This document shows, piece after piece, positions 53,799-62,144 of a DNA stretch of 64,000 nt. The notes beneath the pieces were generated by a model that saw only the letters and a list, made by a program, of their open reading frames with translations, was not told where the DNA came from and did not search any database. The first letter of the stretch is position 1. Every line of letters starts with the position of its first letter. This stretch comes from Ureibacillus terrenus (GTDB taxonomy: Bacteria > Bacillota > Bacilli > Bacillales_A > Planococcaceae), in contig NZ_VIGD01000002.1 in assembly GCF_006569205.1 (NCBI RefSeq), forward strand, positions 124,001 to 188,000, written 5' to 3'. The position numbers and the translations under genes were made by a program.

Positions 53799-54932
53799 TT
53801 ATCTGAAGGCTGCCTTAAATTCTCCCGTGATTTCTTGGAATCCATTATTCGTTTCATATTTTTGCTCTACTTCCAGATCGAAGCGTTCCATGATTGGCAG
53901 GTCGTTCACGGAGAACAGGTAGGAGTCTTCGGATGCAACGTGTTCATACCAAGCCCAGTTCGGCACGACGAAGTAGTCGCCTTGCTTCCAGTCGAACCGC
54001 ACGCCGTTGATGACGGAATAGCCGGAGCCCTTGTGCACGTTGTAAACCGTCGAGTGCGTATGGCGCAACGCTTTTGTATGGAATCCTTTCGGCAAGAATT
54101 GCATGCGGGTGCCCAAAGTAGGGTTGGCTGATTTTCCTGTGGACGGATTGAAGTATTCAACGGCATAACCGTGATGCGGATCCGGGTCGAATTCCATTAA
54201 TCCTTTAATGGCATCGACTGTCCGCTGCCATTTGAAGTTTGCGAGCGGCGCTATCGTATACTTGCTGTCGCCGACAGGGCGGACGATGCCTCCCTGGTAG
54301 CGTTTTTCGCTGAAGTTGTCCGGAACTTCCGGCCGTTGCAATCCGTCTTCCGTATCTTCATATGGGTCAAAGAATGTGCCCCCGATGGCGAATACAGTCG
54401 GAATGTCCAAAGCGTCCATCCAAAGCATCGGTTCGGTGCCGACGTGTTCATGGCCATGCCATAAACCTTTCGGAGTGATGAGGAAATCTCCTTCTTCCAT
54501 GAACACCCGCTGCCCCTGGACGATCGTGTAGGCGCCGGAACCTTTGGAAATGAAGCGCATGGCGTTTTGAGAGTGGCGATGGGACGGCGCTTTTTCGCCA
54601 GGCAGCAAACTTTGGACGGCAACATAGATTGTTTGGGTTGTCGATGCCCATCCCCAAGGTTTGCGGTACGTTAATCCCGGGTTTTGGAAATAGATGGCAC
54701 GGCGCTCGCCGCCGCGTTCAGGCGTGAAGATTTGGGTCGCTTCCGCCATTTTCTTTTCGATCAATTCGCTGCTCCAAAGATAGGCTTCCGCCTGTGGAGT
54801 CGGCGTGCGGTGCATAATTTCAGGAATGGCTTCCCAAAGCGGTCCAAGGTGATACTGCTGAATGTCCCTCGTGAAGTCGGTTACAATGGAGCTTTTCATA
54901 AATTCTTTCATTTCTTGGCTTACTTCTCCCAT
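53799..54932 (-). CDS. Gentisate 1,2-dioxygenase
   Basis: 377 residues, bicupin ring-cleavage enzyme that opens gentisate to maleylpyruvate with Fe(II) and O2. The N-terminal cupin carries the iron ligands H118, H120 and H159 (SHRHSQNAMRF, LWHGHEHVG). The second cupin (LRHTHSTVYNVHKGSGYS) keeps the fold. AAGGGGAATGATT precedes the start. It is downstream of the FAH gene in one unit ending at a terminator. The neighbours for hydroxylation and hydrolysis strongly support the call. Confidence 0.93.
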   Translation of the reverse strand: MGEVSQEMKEFMKSSIVTDFTRDIQQYHLGPLWEAIPEIMHRTPTPQAEAYLWSSELIEKKMAEATQIFTPERGGERRAIYFQNPGLTYRKPWGWASTTQTIYVAVQSLLPGEKAPSHRHSQNAMRFISKGSGAYTIVQGQRVFMEEGDFLITPKGLWHGHEHVGTEPMLWMDALDIPTVFAIGGTFFDPYEDTEDGLQRPEVPDNFSEKRYQGGIVRPVGDSKYTIAPLANFKWQRTVDAIKGLMEFDPDPHHGYAVEYFNPSTGKSANPTLGTRMQFLPKGFHTKALRHTHSTVYNVHKGSGYSVINGVRFDWKQGDYFVVPNWAWYEHVASEDSYLFSVNDLPIMERFDLEVEQKYETNNGFQEITGEFKAAFR

Positions 54933-55061
54933 AATCATTCCCCTTTGCTCATTTATTTTTTGTAGAAGGGGCGGTTAAGCGCCGGCGCAAACTTGCTCAT
55001 CATGCGCCGGTCCTGGCCCCGTGTATTTATTTTGTAAAAGGGAACAGCTTAGCGCTGCCCG

Positions 55062-56012
55062 CTAAACATTGGCAGGTTGTTTGACGGCTTTCACTTTGTT
55101 TTCGAGAACGCCGATCTTCTCGATTTCGATTGTGACAACATCGCCGTCTTTCAAGAATTGCTGAGGGTTCATGGCAAAACCGACACCGCCTGGAGTGCCT
55201 GTCAATACAAGATCGCCCGGTTCCAGTGTCATTAAGCCGGACAGGAAGGAAACAAGTTTTGGAACGGTAAATACGAAGTCGTCGGTATTCGTGGATTGCC
55301 GCACTTCGCCGTTTACTTTCAACACCATATCGAGCCCTGCCGGATCGCCGATTTCATCTGCCGTGACGAGGTGAGGCCCCAAAGGGAGGGAACCGTCCAC
55401 CGTTTTGCCTTGCAGCCATTGGAGGGTGCGCCGCTGAATGTCGCGGTACGTCACGTCGTTGGCAATCGTATAACCGGCCACATAATCGAGGGCCTCTTCT
55501 TCGGAAACGTTGCGGGCCTGTTTGCCGACAACAAAAGCAAATTCCATCTCATAATCCAGCTGTTCTGAAATAGGGAAGTGCGGAATATCGTCTTCCGGGC
55601 CGATGATGGTGTTGGCAAACTTTGCAAAGATGACCGGATGGGTCGGGATTTCACGTCCCATTTCCTGGATATGTTTCCGGAAGTTGTGGCCGACGCAAAT
55701 AATTTTTCCAGGTTTTTGGACAGGCGCTTCAATTTTTACTTCGCTGCGGTTGTAAATCACTTTTTTATCAAATCGATCAGGGTTTTCTAGGATGAAATCG
55801 ATGGCGCCTTGGGCAAGTGCCAGCGATTCTTTCCCTCCCTGGAATAATTCATCGGTGATGGCCGGTACAAATGCGTGGGCGATTTCTTTGTACCGATATT
55901 TGCCCAGTGCCTGTAATTGCGCTTGATAAGCATAGTTCAGGTCGATTACTTGATCGTTCACAATTGCTCCGGCACGGGTGTGTCCACCTGCTGTATAGTT
56001 GACTAATTTCAT
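55062..56012 (-). CDS. FAH-family fumarylpyruvate (acylpyruvate) hydrolase
   Basis: 316 residues. FAH fold metal ligands in LDYEMEFAFVVGK (two Glu) and YTIANDVTYRDIQ (Asp); VLTGTPGGVGFAMNP closes the site. Hydrolyses the ring-opened product to pyruvate and fumarate (or maleate). Located next to gentisate dioxygenase, so the natural substrate is fumaryl- or maleylpyruvate. GGAGGTCAATGA ribosome site. First gene after an operator at 56039-56055. Confidence 0.88.
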   Translation of the reverse strand: MKLVNYTAGGHTRAGAIVNDQVIDLNYAYQAQLQALGKYRYKEIAHAFVPAITDELFQGGKESLALAQGAIDFILENPDRFDKKVIYNRSEVKIEAPVQKPGKIICVGHNFRKHIQEMGREIPTHPVIFAKFANTIIGPEDDIPHFPISEQLDYEMEFAFVVGKQARNVSEEEALDYVAGYTIANDVTYRDIQRRTLQWLQGKTVDGSLPLGPHLVTADEIGDPAGLDMVLKVNGEVRQSTNTDDFVFTVPKLVSFLSGLMTLEPGDLVLTGTPGGVGFAMNPQQFLKDGDVVTIEIEKIGVLENKVKAVKQPANV

Positions 56013-56038
56013 TCATTGACCTCCTATATTATAATTTT

Positions 56039-56055
56039 AGTGAATTTTGTTCGCT
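56039..56055 (-). promoter_or_regulatory. IclR-type operator copy before the FAH gene
   Basis: AGTGAATTTTGTTCGCT, a variant of the 17-bp repeat seen at four promoters of this island. Confidence 0.6.
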
Positions 56056-56209
56056 ATTTATATAAAAATATTAATCTCGCGTTTCAATGTTGTCAATATT
56101 TTTTGTTTTCAGAAATATTTTTCTGCTTGCCTCCAAAATCTGGGTGATTTATGAGCAGAATGGGATGTATCACTGCAAAAATAGAAGCGTTATGTGTATA
56201 AGCAGGAAT

Positions 56210-56713
56210 TGCAAGTGCCCAAGAGGATGGAGCAAGCGCCCAAGCGGGGAGTGTAAATGCCCGAGTGGGGAGTGCAAGTGCCCGAGTGGAAGGGGCAAGC
56301 GCCCAAGCGGGGAGTGCAAGCGCCCGAGCGGATGGGGTGAGCGCCCGAGCGGGGAGTGCAAGTGCCCGAGCGGGGAGTGCAAGCGCCCAAGCGGGGAGTG
56401 CAAGCGCCCAAGCGGGGAGTGCAAGTGCCCGAGTGGATGGGGTGAGCGCCCGAGCGGGGAGTGCAAGCGCCCAAGCGGGGAGTGCAAGTGCCCGAGTGGA
56501 TGGGGTGAGCGCCCGAGCGGGGAGTGCAAGCGCCCGAGTGGATGGGGTGAGCGCCCGAGCGGGGAGTGCAAGTGCCCGAGTGGGGAGTGTAAGTGCTCGA
56601 GCAGGGAGTGCAAGCGCCCGAGCGGGGAGTGCAAGTGCCCGAGCGGGAAGTGTAAATGCCCGAGTGGAAGGGGCAAGCGCCCGAGTGGGGAGTGTATTTG
56701 CTCAAGAAGATGG
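56210..56713 (+). repeat. 21-bp tandem repeat array (24 units)
   Basis: Twenty-four uninterrupted 21-bp units in a region with no assigned gene. Typical unit: GCAAGCGCCCAAGCGGGGAGT, with GAGTGGATGGGGTGA-type variants. GC-rich against its surroundings. All three plus-strand frames are open; one reads CKCPSGE/CKRPSGE/GERPSGE heptads, the others SARAGSA-type. Minus-strand frames are open too. The open frames look like a consequence of the repeat and its length being a multiple of three, so a protein is not claimed. Confidence 0.9.
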
Positions 56714-56802
56714 ATTATGTGCCAAGCATGAAGTATATCCGACCAAGAGGAGCTCCATCTGCCCAAGCGGAATCCCCAAGTAGACCGGTTCGTCCATCAT
56801 CA

Positions 56803-56836
56803 ACAAAAAAGGAGCGGATGGCTTATGTCCGCTCCC
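56803..56836 (-). terminator. Terminator of the first IclR gene
   Basis: GGAGCGGA and TCCGCTCC arms with a minus-strand TTTTTTG tail. Confidence 0.8.
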
Positions 56837-56861
56837 TTGATCTATTGGGTTTTTGATAGTT

Positions 56862-57623
56862 TCATAGACTTTCAGCGTTTGCTGAAAATCCGTATTGGGC
56901 GGAAAGTTCCCTGCTGATGTCCATAATGTACCGGCTAGTCGGATGATCCGGGGAAGTCGGCACGGTTTCGGTGTAGCCGACGATGGTGATGGCGCCCAAT
57001 AATTCTTGCTCATAATTTAAAATCGGGACGCTGAAGGAAGAAACATGGCTTACCAACGGCTCGATTTTCGATGCAAAATAACTTTTTCTGGCCGTTTCCA
57101 ATTCTTTGTCGAGTTCTTTCAACTGTTCCTCATTCAACTTGGCTCTTTCGGAATCCAGCCAATTCTTCACCAGTTCATTACGGAAAGATGCAAAAATGAC
57201 GCCCGTCGATGAACCCAAGGGCAAGTTTGTCCCGATTTGCGCACCGATGTTGATTCCATATAATGCATCCGAAATGTAGGAAACGAGGGGACCCCCTGCG
57301 GAAGGAACCGCAAGAAGAGCGGTAAGCCCCGTCTTTTTGCTGATTTTTTTCAAATATGGAATCACGGTTTCCACGATGGAAGATTGTCCTTTCGCAATGT
57401 TGCCCAATTGAATAAGTTTGTGTCCCAAAGAATAGGTATTATCAGGGTTGCGTTGAATCGCCCCGAATTCATGCAGGGTCGTCAAATATTTATACAAATT
57501 GCTTTTTGTCATTGATGTAATGTTTTGGATTTCCGTAAACTTTAACGGCTCTTTATGATTTGCGATGATTTCTAAAATATTCAAACCGATTTCCAGGGAC
57601 TGGATCTTGTTTTCCTTTGACAT
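56862..57623 (-). CDS. IclR-family transcriptional regulator (copy 1)
   Basis: 253 residues. HTH: SLEIGLNILEIIANHKEPLK, FTEIQNITSMTKSNLYKYLT. Effector domain: GINIGAQIGTNLPLGSSTGV and the conserved VSSFSVPILNYEQELLGAIT. ATCGGAGGAATGTC before the ATG. Divergent from the monooxygenase gene. About half identical by eye to the second copy at 59065. Confidence 0.9.
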   Translation of the reverse strand: MSKENKIQSLEIGLNILEIIANHKEPLKFTEIQNITSMTKSNLYKYLTTLHEFGAIQRNPDNTYSLGHKLIQLGNIAKGQSSIVETVIPYLKKISKKTGLTALLAVPSAGGPLVSYISDALYGINIGAQIGTNLPLGSSTGVIFASFRNELVKNWLDSERAKLNEEQLKELDKELETARKSYFASKIEPLVSHVSSFSVPILNYEQELLGAITIVGYTETVPTSPDHPTSRYIMDISRELSAQYGFSANAESL

Positions 57624-57708
57624 GACATTCCTCCGATAGACTATGATGTTCGATATTATAGCAAAGAATCGTTTAAGAAAGAAATTTTTGATTTTTTCGA
57701 TGAAATTA

Positions 57709-57763
57709 TTGACACTTGGTTGTATTTTATTATAAAGTTTTCTTAAAGAGAACACAGTTCTCT
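57709..57763 (+). promoter_or_regulatory. Monooxygenase promoter with perfect IclR-type palindrome
   Basis: TTGACA (57709-57714) and TATAAA 16 bp later, then AGAGAACACAGTTCTCT (57747-57763), 7-bp perfect arms, downstream of the -10. Confidence 0.75.
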
Positions 57764-57805
57764 AAAAATGGACTCGTTAAATCGAACAAAGGGGTGGAAT
57801 TTGTG

Positions 57806-58996
57806 ATGTCAAAAATCAGTGATGTGATTGTAGTAGGCGGCGGTATTGGGGGATTGGCCGCTGCTTTGGCCGCAAATGATGCGGGGAAATCTGTCGCCGT
57901 GTTTGAACAGGCGCCGGAATTCGGGGAAGTCGGGGCAGGTCTGCAATTGGCCCCAAACGCGCTGGAAGTGTTGGATCGGTTCGGAGTAAAAGAAGAAATA
58001 TTGAAATACGCAGTATTGCCAAAACGATTGGTGCTGAAAGATATCTATTCAGCAAAAGAAGTGGCTTCTCTTGATCTGGGAGAAGGATTCCAAAAAGAAT
58101 TCGGCCAGCCATACATCGTCATGCACCGTTCCGATTTGCACCGCGTATTGCTGGAGGCATGCCAGAAACGCGGCAACATTAAATTTTTCACAAATTCAAG
58201 AATTAAAACCGCGGAGCAGGAAAACGGTTCGGTTACAATCATCACGGAGAAGGGCGACAGATATTCGGCGGATGCCGTCATCGGTGCGGATGGCGTAAAA
58301 TCCAATCTCCGGAAATTGTTTGTGGACGATGAGCCGGTGAATTCCGAGTATGTGGCATACCGCGGAACGATTCCGATTGAAGAAGTAAAAGACCACGTAA
58401 CATTGGACGATGTGATCATGTGGATCGGTCCTAATCTCCACTTGGTGCAATATCCGATCCGCCGCGGAGAACTTTTCAATCTGGTAGTCGTTTTCAAATC
58501 TTACGATACATCCAAGGAAGACTGGGGAACGCCGGAAGAATTGTTCCGCCGCTTCGAAGGGGCGCATCCGGACGCGCAATATTTATTGAAATTCATCAAC
58601 CGTCAATTCAAATGGCAAATGTATGACCGGGAACCGATCGACACTTGGTCAAAAGGCAATATCACATTGCTGGGCGATGCGGCCCATGCGATGCTGCAAT
58701 ATCTTGCGCAAGGCGGTGTACAAGCGCTTGAAGATGCCTGGTGCTTAAGGGAAAAACTGATCGAATGCGATACGTATGAAGAAGCTTTCAAAGAATATGA
58801 AAAAATCCGCGCTCCAAGGGCGGGAATGGTTCAACGGAGCGCCCGCAGATGGGGAGAAATCATCCATGCGGAAGATGAAGTGCTAAAAATGGTGCGGGAT
58901 GCATTGTTTGAAAGACATAAACCGACGGATTACCATGTGGTGGACTTCCTGTACGGCATCTTTAAGAAGGAGAAAGAAGTTTCCGGCGTCAATTAA
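57806..58996 (+). CDS. FAD-dependent monooxygenase, 3-hydroxybenzoate 6-hydroxylase/salicylate hydroxylase type
   Basis: 396 residues, group A flavoprotein hydroxylase. FAD-binding GGGIGGLAAA near residue 11, DG motif VIGADGVKSNLRK, and GDAAHAMLQYLAQGGVQALEDA. Uses NAD(P)H and O2 to hydroxylate an aromatic acid. With gentisate dioxygenase nearby, conversion of 3-hydroxybenzoate to gentisate is the best guess; salicylate 5-hydroxylation is less usual for this class. Single gene with a terminator. Confidence 0.88.
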   Translation: MSKISDVIVVGGGIGGLAAALAANDAGKSVAVFEQAPEFGEVGAGLQLAPNALEVLDRFGVKEEILKYAVLPKRLVLKDIYSAKEVASLDLGEGFQKEFGQPYIVMHRSDLHRVLLEACQKRGNIKFFTNSRIKTAEQENGSVTIITEKGDRYSADAVIGADGVKSNLRKLFVDDEPVNSEYVAYRGTIPIEEVKDHVTLDDVIMWIGPNLHLVQYPIRRGELFNLVVVFKSYDTSKEDWGTPEELFRRFEGAHPDAQYLLKFINRQFKWQMYDREPIDTWSKGNITLLGDAAHAMLQYLAQGGVQALEDAWCLREKLIECDTYEEAFKEYEKIRAPRAGMVQRSARRWGEIIHAEDEVLKMVRDALFERHKPTDYHVVDFLYGIFKKEKEVSGVN

Positions 58997-59021
58997 TCTA
59001 TGAAAACAAAAATAAGAAATG

Positions 59022-59058
59022 AAAAATGCGTTAGTCGCACTGCGCTAACGCATTTTTT
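59022..59058. terminator. Bidirectional terminator
   Basis: AAATGCGTTAG pairs with CTAACGCATTT, followed by T runs on the plus side and A-rich sequence on the other, between convergent genes. Confidence 0.8.
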
Positions 59059-59064
59059 CGCACT

Positions 59065-59817
59065 TTATTCCCGGTAGCCGTATATTCTGGACATTTCTTT
59101 GCAGATGTCGATGACTTTCTGGATCGTTTCATCTTGCGGATCGGTCGGGATGTTTTCGGTGAATCCGATGACGGCGACGGCAGCGATGATTTCATTTTGA
59201 TAGTTTAAAATCGGCACGCCAAAGGAAGAAACATGGTTGACAAGCGGTTCTTTGGCAAAGGCCACATGGGAGCGGCGGATTTCCTCCAGCTCCTTCTGAA
59301 ACTGCTCTGTTGAAAAATTCGGAATCTTTTCTTGTTCCTGTTTGATCCATTGGGCCACTTCCCTGCTGTTTGCGTAGGCGGCAAACACCTTTCCTGCCGA
59401 CGACATGAGCGGCAATTTTGTGCCGATTTGGGCTCCTATGTTGATGCCGTAATTGGTATTCCAAATGTTTGTGATGACCGGGCAATCGTTCAGCCAGACG
59501 GAAAGGGAAGTGGACATTTGGGTAATGTTGCTGATTTCTTTAAAATACGGCGACAATTTGTTTATCATATCATGATTTCTCATGGCCGCGTTCCCGTATT
59601 CCAGGAGTTTGTAGCCAAGGGAATAGGAACCTTGGCGATCGCGGTACAACAGGTCGAGCTGTGTCAATGTATTTAAATATTTATAAAGATTGCTTTTTGA
59701 AATTCCCGTCTTTTGCTGAAGTTCCGTAAATTTGACCGGAACATCGCTTTGCGCTACGACATCAAGGATTTTGATTCCCTGGCTCAGTGAACCGATCGTT
59801 GAAGAAGATTTTGTCAT
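59065..59817 (-). CDS. IclR-family transcriptional regulator (copy 2)
   Basis: 250 residues. HTH: SLSQGIKILDVVAQSDVPVK, FTELQQKTGISKSNLYKYLN. Effector domain: NYGINIGAQIGTKLPLMSSA and VSSFGVPILNYQNEIIAAVA. AAAGGAATATCTCT before the ATG. Divergent from the DinB gene, whose upstream region holds another copy of the 17-bp site. Confidence 0.9.
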   Translation of the reverse strand: MTKSSSTIGSLSQGIKILDVVAQSDVPVKFTELQQKTGISKSNLYKYLNTLTQLDLLYRDRQGSYSLGYKLLEYGNAAMRNHDMINKLSPYFKEISNITQMSTSLSVWLNDCPVITNIWNTNYGINIGAQIGTKLPLMSSAGKVFAAYANSREVAQWIKQEQEKIPNFSTEQFQKELEEIRRSHVAFAKEPLVNHVSSFGVPILNYQNEIIAAVAVIGFTENIPTDPQDETIQKVIDICKEMSRIYGYRE

Positions 59818-59902
59818 AGAGATATTCCTTTCTGATATAAGATGAAACATTTGCATATTTCCGATTAATAGTTTAATATATTGTGCTAAGAATTATCAAC
59901 AT

Positions 59903-59919
59903 AATGAATTTTATTCTCT
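59903..59919 (+). promoter_or_regulatory. IclR-type operator copy before the DinB gene
   Basis: AATGAATTTTATTCTCT between the divergent IclR copy 2 and DinB genes. Confidence 0.55.
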
Positions 59920-59944
59920 ATTTTGATAAAAAGGGGAGTAGGGT

Positions 59945-60439
59945 ATGACTGTTCACGTTTTAGATGACAAAATCACGTCTTTCAAAAACAGCATCGATCG
60001 AATCGTTGATGTGCTGCAAAACACCGATGAAGAAAAATTGTATATTCAGCCTTCGGAAAAAGAGTGGTCTGCTATGCAAATTGTATCACATGTACTGGAA
60101 GCGGTGGATTTCTGGGTGGCAGATCTGGAAGCTTTACTAATTGTACCAGGGGCGAAATGGGGGCGCAATCATGAGCACGTCCGCCGTTTGGCAGCGGTGA
60201 GCGACACGGTTGTATCGCAATTGAAAAGGGAAGAAGCGATTGAAAAACTGAAAAAACTTGTTCCGAAAGTAGAGCAGGCTTTATCCAAAGTGAAGGAAGA
60301 GGATTTGGAAAAAACGGCGCCGAGCTACAACCCGAATTTTGATGGCAAACCGCTGTCTTTTCTGATCGACCACTTGATTGTCGGGCATGTGGAAAGCCAT
60401 TATGGACAACTTGTCCGTCACCTTGAAAAAGTGAAATAA
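59945..60439 (+). CDS. DinB-fold metalloprotein; candidate thiol-dependent maleylpyruvate isomerase
   Basis: 164 residues, four-helix DinB/YfiT-like fold. The three metal histidines are H49 (IVSHVLEAVDFW), H148 and H152 (VGHVESHYGQL). Members of the superfamily include mycothiol-dependent maleylpyruvate isomerase and bacillithiol S-transferases. Located inside a gentisate island that lacks any recognised isomerase, and preceded by a copy of the IclR-type operator. The isomerase role is inference; simple detoxification transferase is the alternative. AAGGGGAGTAGGGT precedes the ATG; a terminator follows. Confidence 0.85.
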   Translation: MTVHVLDDKITSFKNSIDRIVDVLQNTDEEKLYIQPSEKEWSAMQIVSHVLEAVDFWVADLEALLIVPGAKWGRNHEHVRRLAAVSDTVVSQLKREEAIEKLKKLVPKVEQALSKVKEEDLEKTAPSYNPNFDGKPLSFLIDHLIVGHVESHYGQLVRHLEKVK

Positions 60440-60450
60440 AGGAACAAGAA

Positions 60451-60484
60451 AAAGATCGTTTCGATGGCGGAACGATCTTTTTTT
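60451..60484 (+). terminator. Rho-independent terminator
   Basis: AAGATCGTT pairs with AACGATCTT, followed by T run. Confidence 0.8.
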
Positions 60485-60563
60485 GGCGCAATTTCGAAGC
60501 TTCCTTCCATGAAAAATTTGTTATGATAGTTATTGCACGAATGGAAATTGAAGGTGATAGGAT

Positions 60564-61046
60564 TTGGCGAAAAAGAAAGCGGCAAAGACGAATGCCATCC
60601 GGTTGTTGGAGCAGCGGAATATGCCATTTCAGGCCATCGCTTACGAGACGGAAGGGGCCATCGACGGCGTATCGGTTGCCAAGAAAATCGGGCATCCCGC
60701 GGATCATGTTTACAAAACCCTAGTCACGACGGCGGGGGCCGGGAAAACGTATGTGTTTGTCATTCCGGTGGAGAAGGAGCTGGATTTGAAGGCAGCCGCC
60801 AGAGCCGCGGGGGAAAAGAAAGTGGAGATGCTTCCATTGAAAGATTTGTTTGCGGCAACGGGGTATGTGCGCGGCGGGTGTTCGCCGGTCGGCATGAAGA
60901 AGCAGTTTCCGACGTTCATTGATGAATCGGCAAAAGATTTGGATTATATAATCGTTAGCGGCGGCAAAATTGGCATCCAGATTCGATTGGCCCCGGCGGA
61001 TTTGGCAGAGGCGGCCAATGCGGAGTTTGCGCCTGTCGCGAAATGA
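60564..61046 (+). CDS. ybaK: Cys-tRNA(Pro)/Cys-tRNA(Cys) deacylase YbaK
   Basis: 160 residues from TTG 60564 (AAGGTGATAGGA upstream). YbaK/EbsC fold: KTNAIRLLEQRNMPFQAIAY, DHVYKTLVTTAGAGKTYVFV with the catalytic lysine, and GYVRGGCSPVGMKKQFPTFI. Clears mischarged Cys-tRNA(Pro). Confidence 0.92.
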   Translation: MAKKKAAKTNAIRLLEQRNMPFQAIAYETEGAIDGVSVAKKIGHPADHVYKTLVTTAGAGKTYVFVIPVEKELDLKAAARAAGEKKVEMLPLKDLFAATGYVRGGCSPVGMKKQFPTFIDESAKDLDYIIVSGGKIGIQIRLAPADLAEAANAEFAPVAK

Positions 61047-61253
61047 ACGGTTTGTTGTCCGGTATCTGCTGCGGTTTAACACCGGAATGTGTCTCTTTTC
61101 GACGGAAGTTACCGTTGTCCGGCGTTTCCGGGATAAAGGAAGGCCGATGCCGGCCCGATTTTTTGGGGTGAAAGAAGAGAAGGAGGAACGGCAGAAGAGG
61201 TTTTGCTGTTTGACACTCGCATTTGATATGGATGGAAAGAAGGCGTATCGGAG

Positions 61254-61919
61254 ATGAGAAGAATATATGCTTGGCGGTGGGGCTTTTATCTGGCCGGGTT
61301 ATGCATCATGTCATTGGGGATCACGATGGTGATCAAGGGGGAAAAAATTGGAGTCAATGCATGGGACGTGTTACATATTGCGTTATATAAAACCATCGGC
61401 TTGTCGATTGGTTCATGGGTGATTATTACGGGACTTGTCATCGTGGCTTTTACTTCCCTGATGTACAAAAGTTTTCCGAAAATCGGCACTTGGTTGAACA
61501 TGCTGCTGACGGGGGGGTTCATCGACTTTTTTTATTGGCTGTTGCCCGATGCGGATACTTTTCTCTTTCAGCTCCTGTATTTTCTGGCAGGCATTTTTGT
61601 TTTAAGCTTCGGCACGGGCATGTATATATCCCCGAACCTGGGATCCGGCCCGAGAGACGGGCTGATGATGTGGATCGTGGAAAAACTGGGCGGAAGCATC
61701 AAAGTGGCGCGGATATCCATCGAATTGACCGTTGCCTTGATCGGCTGGCTGTTAGGCGGGCCTTTTGGCGTGGGGACGATTCTGATTGCGGTGGGATCCG
61801 GCTATATTGTGCAATTTGCCTTGCCGTATTGCCAAAAGTTATTGCTGAAATGCATCGGCGAAGAGGCGCTGGAAGGGGAAAAGCCATTTATTCCGGTGAT
61901 AGGAAGAGAGACGGATTAA
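61254..61919 (+). CDS. YczE/YitT-family membrane protein
   Basis: 221 residues, five or so membrane helices (FYLAGLCIMSLGITMVIKGE, WVIITGLVIVAFTSLMY, LLYFLAGIFVLSFGTGMYIS). The family block NLGSGPRDGLMMWIVEKLGG is conserved. Function unproven; B. subtilis YczE is linked to surfactin/competence loci by position. Ribosome site upstream is weak (GTATCGGAG). Confidence 0.85.
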   Translation: MRRIYAWRWGFYLAGLCIMSLGITMVIKGEKIGVNAWDVLHIALYKTIGLSIGSWVIITGLVIVAFTSLMYKSFPKIGTWLNMLLTGGFIDFFYWLLPDADTFLFQLLYFLAGIFVLSFGTGMYISPNLGSGPRDGLMMWIVEKLGGSIKVARISIELTVALIGWLLGGPFGVGTILIAVGSGYIVQFALPYCQKLLLKCIGEEALEGEKPFIPVIGRETD

Positions 61920-61922
61920 AAC

Positions 61923-61964
61923 AAGCGCAAATGGAAAGAGCCTTCCATTTGCGCTTGTTTATTT
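61923..61964 (+). terminator. Strong terminator
   Basis: AAGCGCAAATGGAA pairs with TTCCATTTGCGCTT, followed by GTTTATTT. Confidence 0.85.
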
Positions 61965-62144
61965 GAGAAGTGTTTGCCGATACGGCGCATGAAATTAATA
62001 GATATTTTAATCGATGCATAAGTATGTTGATGACAAACACGGCTCATGAAATTTGATGCAGCGTACCTGGATGTCCGCTTCTTCATGAAGGCCTGTTGCG
62101 GATATAACTAAGCGGATTCCGCAAATCCGCAGACCATCTTATGC

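Noticed and set aside
56210..56713. CRISPR array
   Set aside because: Units are contiguous 21-mers with no unique spacers and no cas genes nearby.
56087..56783. Cysteine-rich or SARAGSA-type repeat proteins
   Set aside because: Several frames on both strands are equally open because the unit is a multiple of three; no ribosome site fits any of them and the region covers the FAH promoter.
60970..61257. 95-aa frame between ybaK and the YczE-type gene
   Set aside because: Overlaps the end of ybaK in another frame, is arginine-rich and has no start signal.
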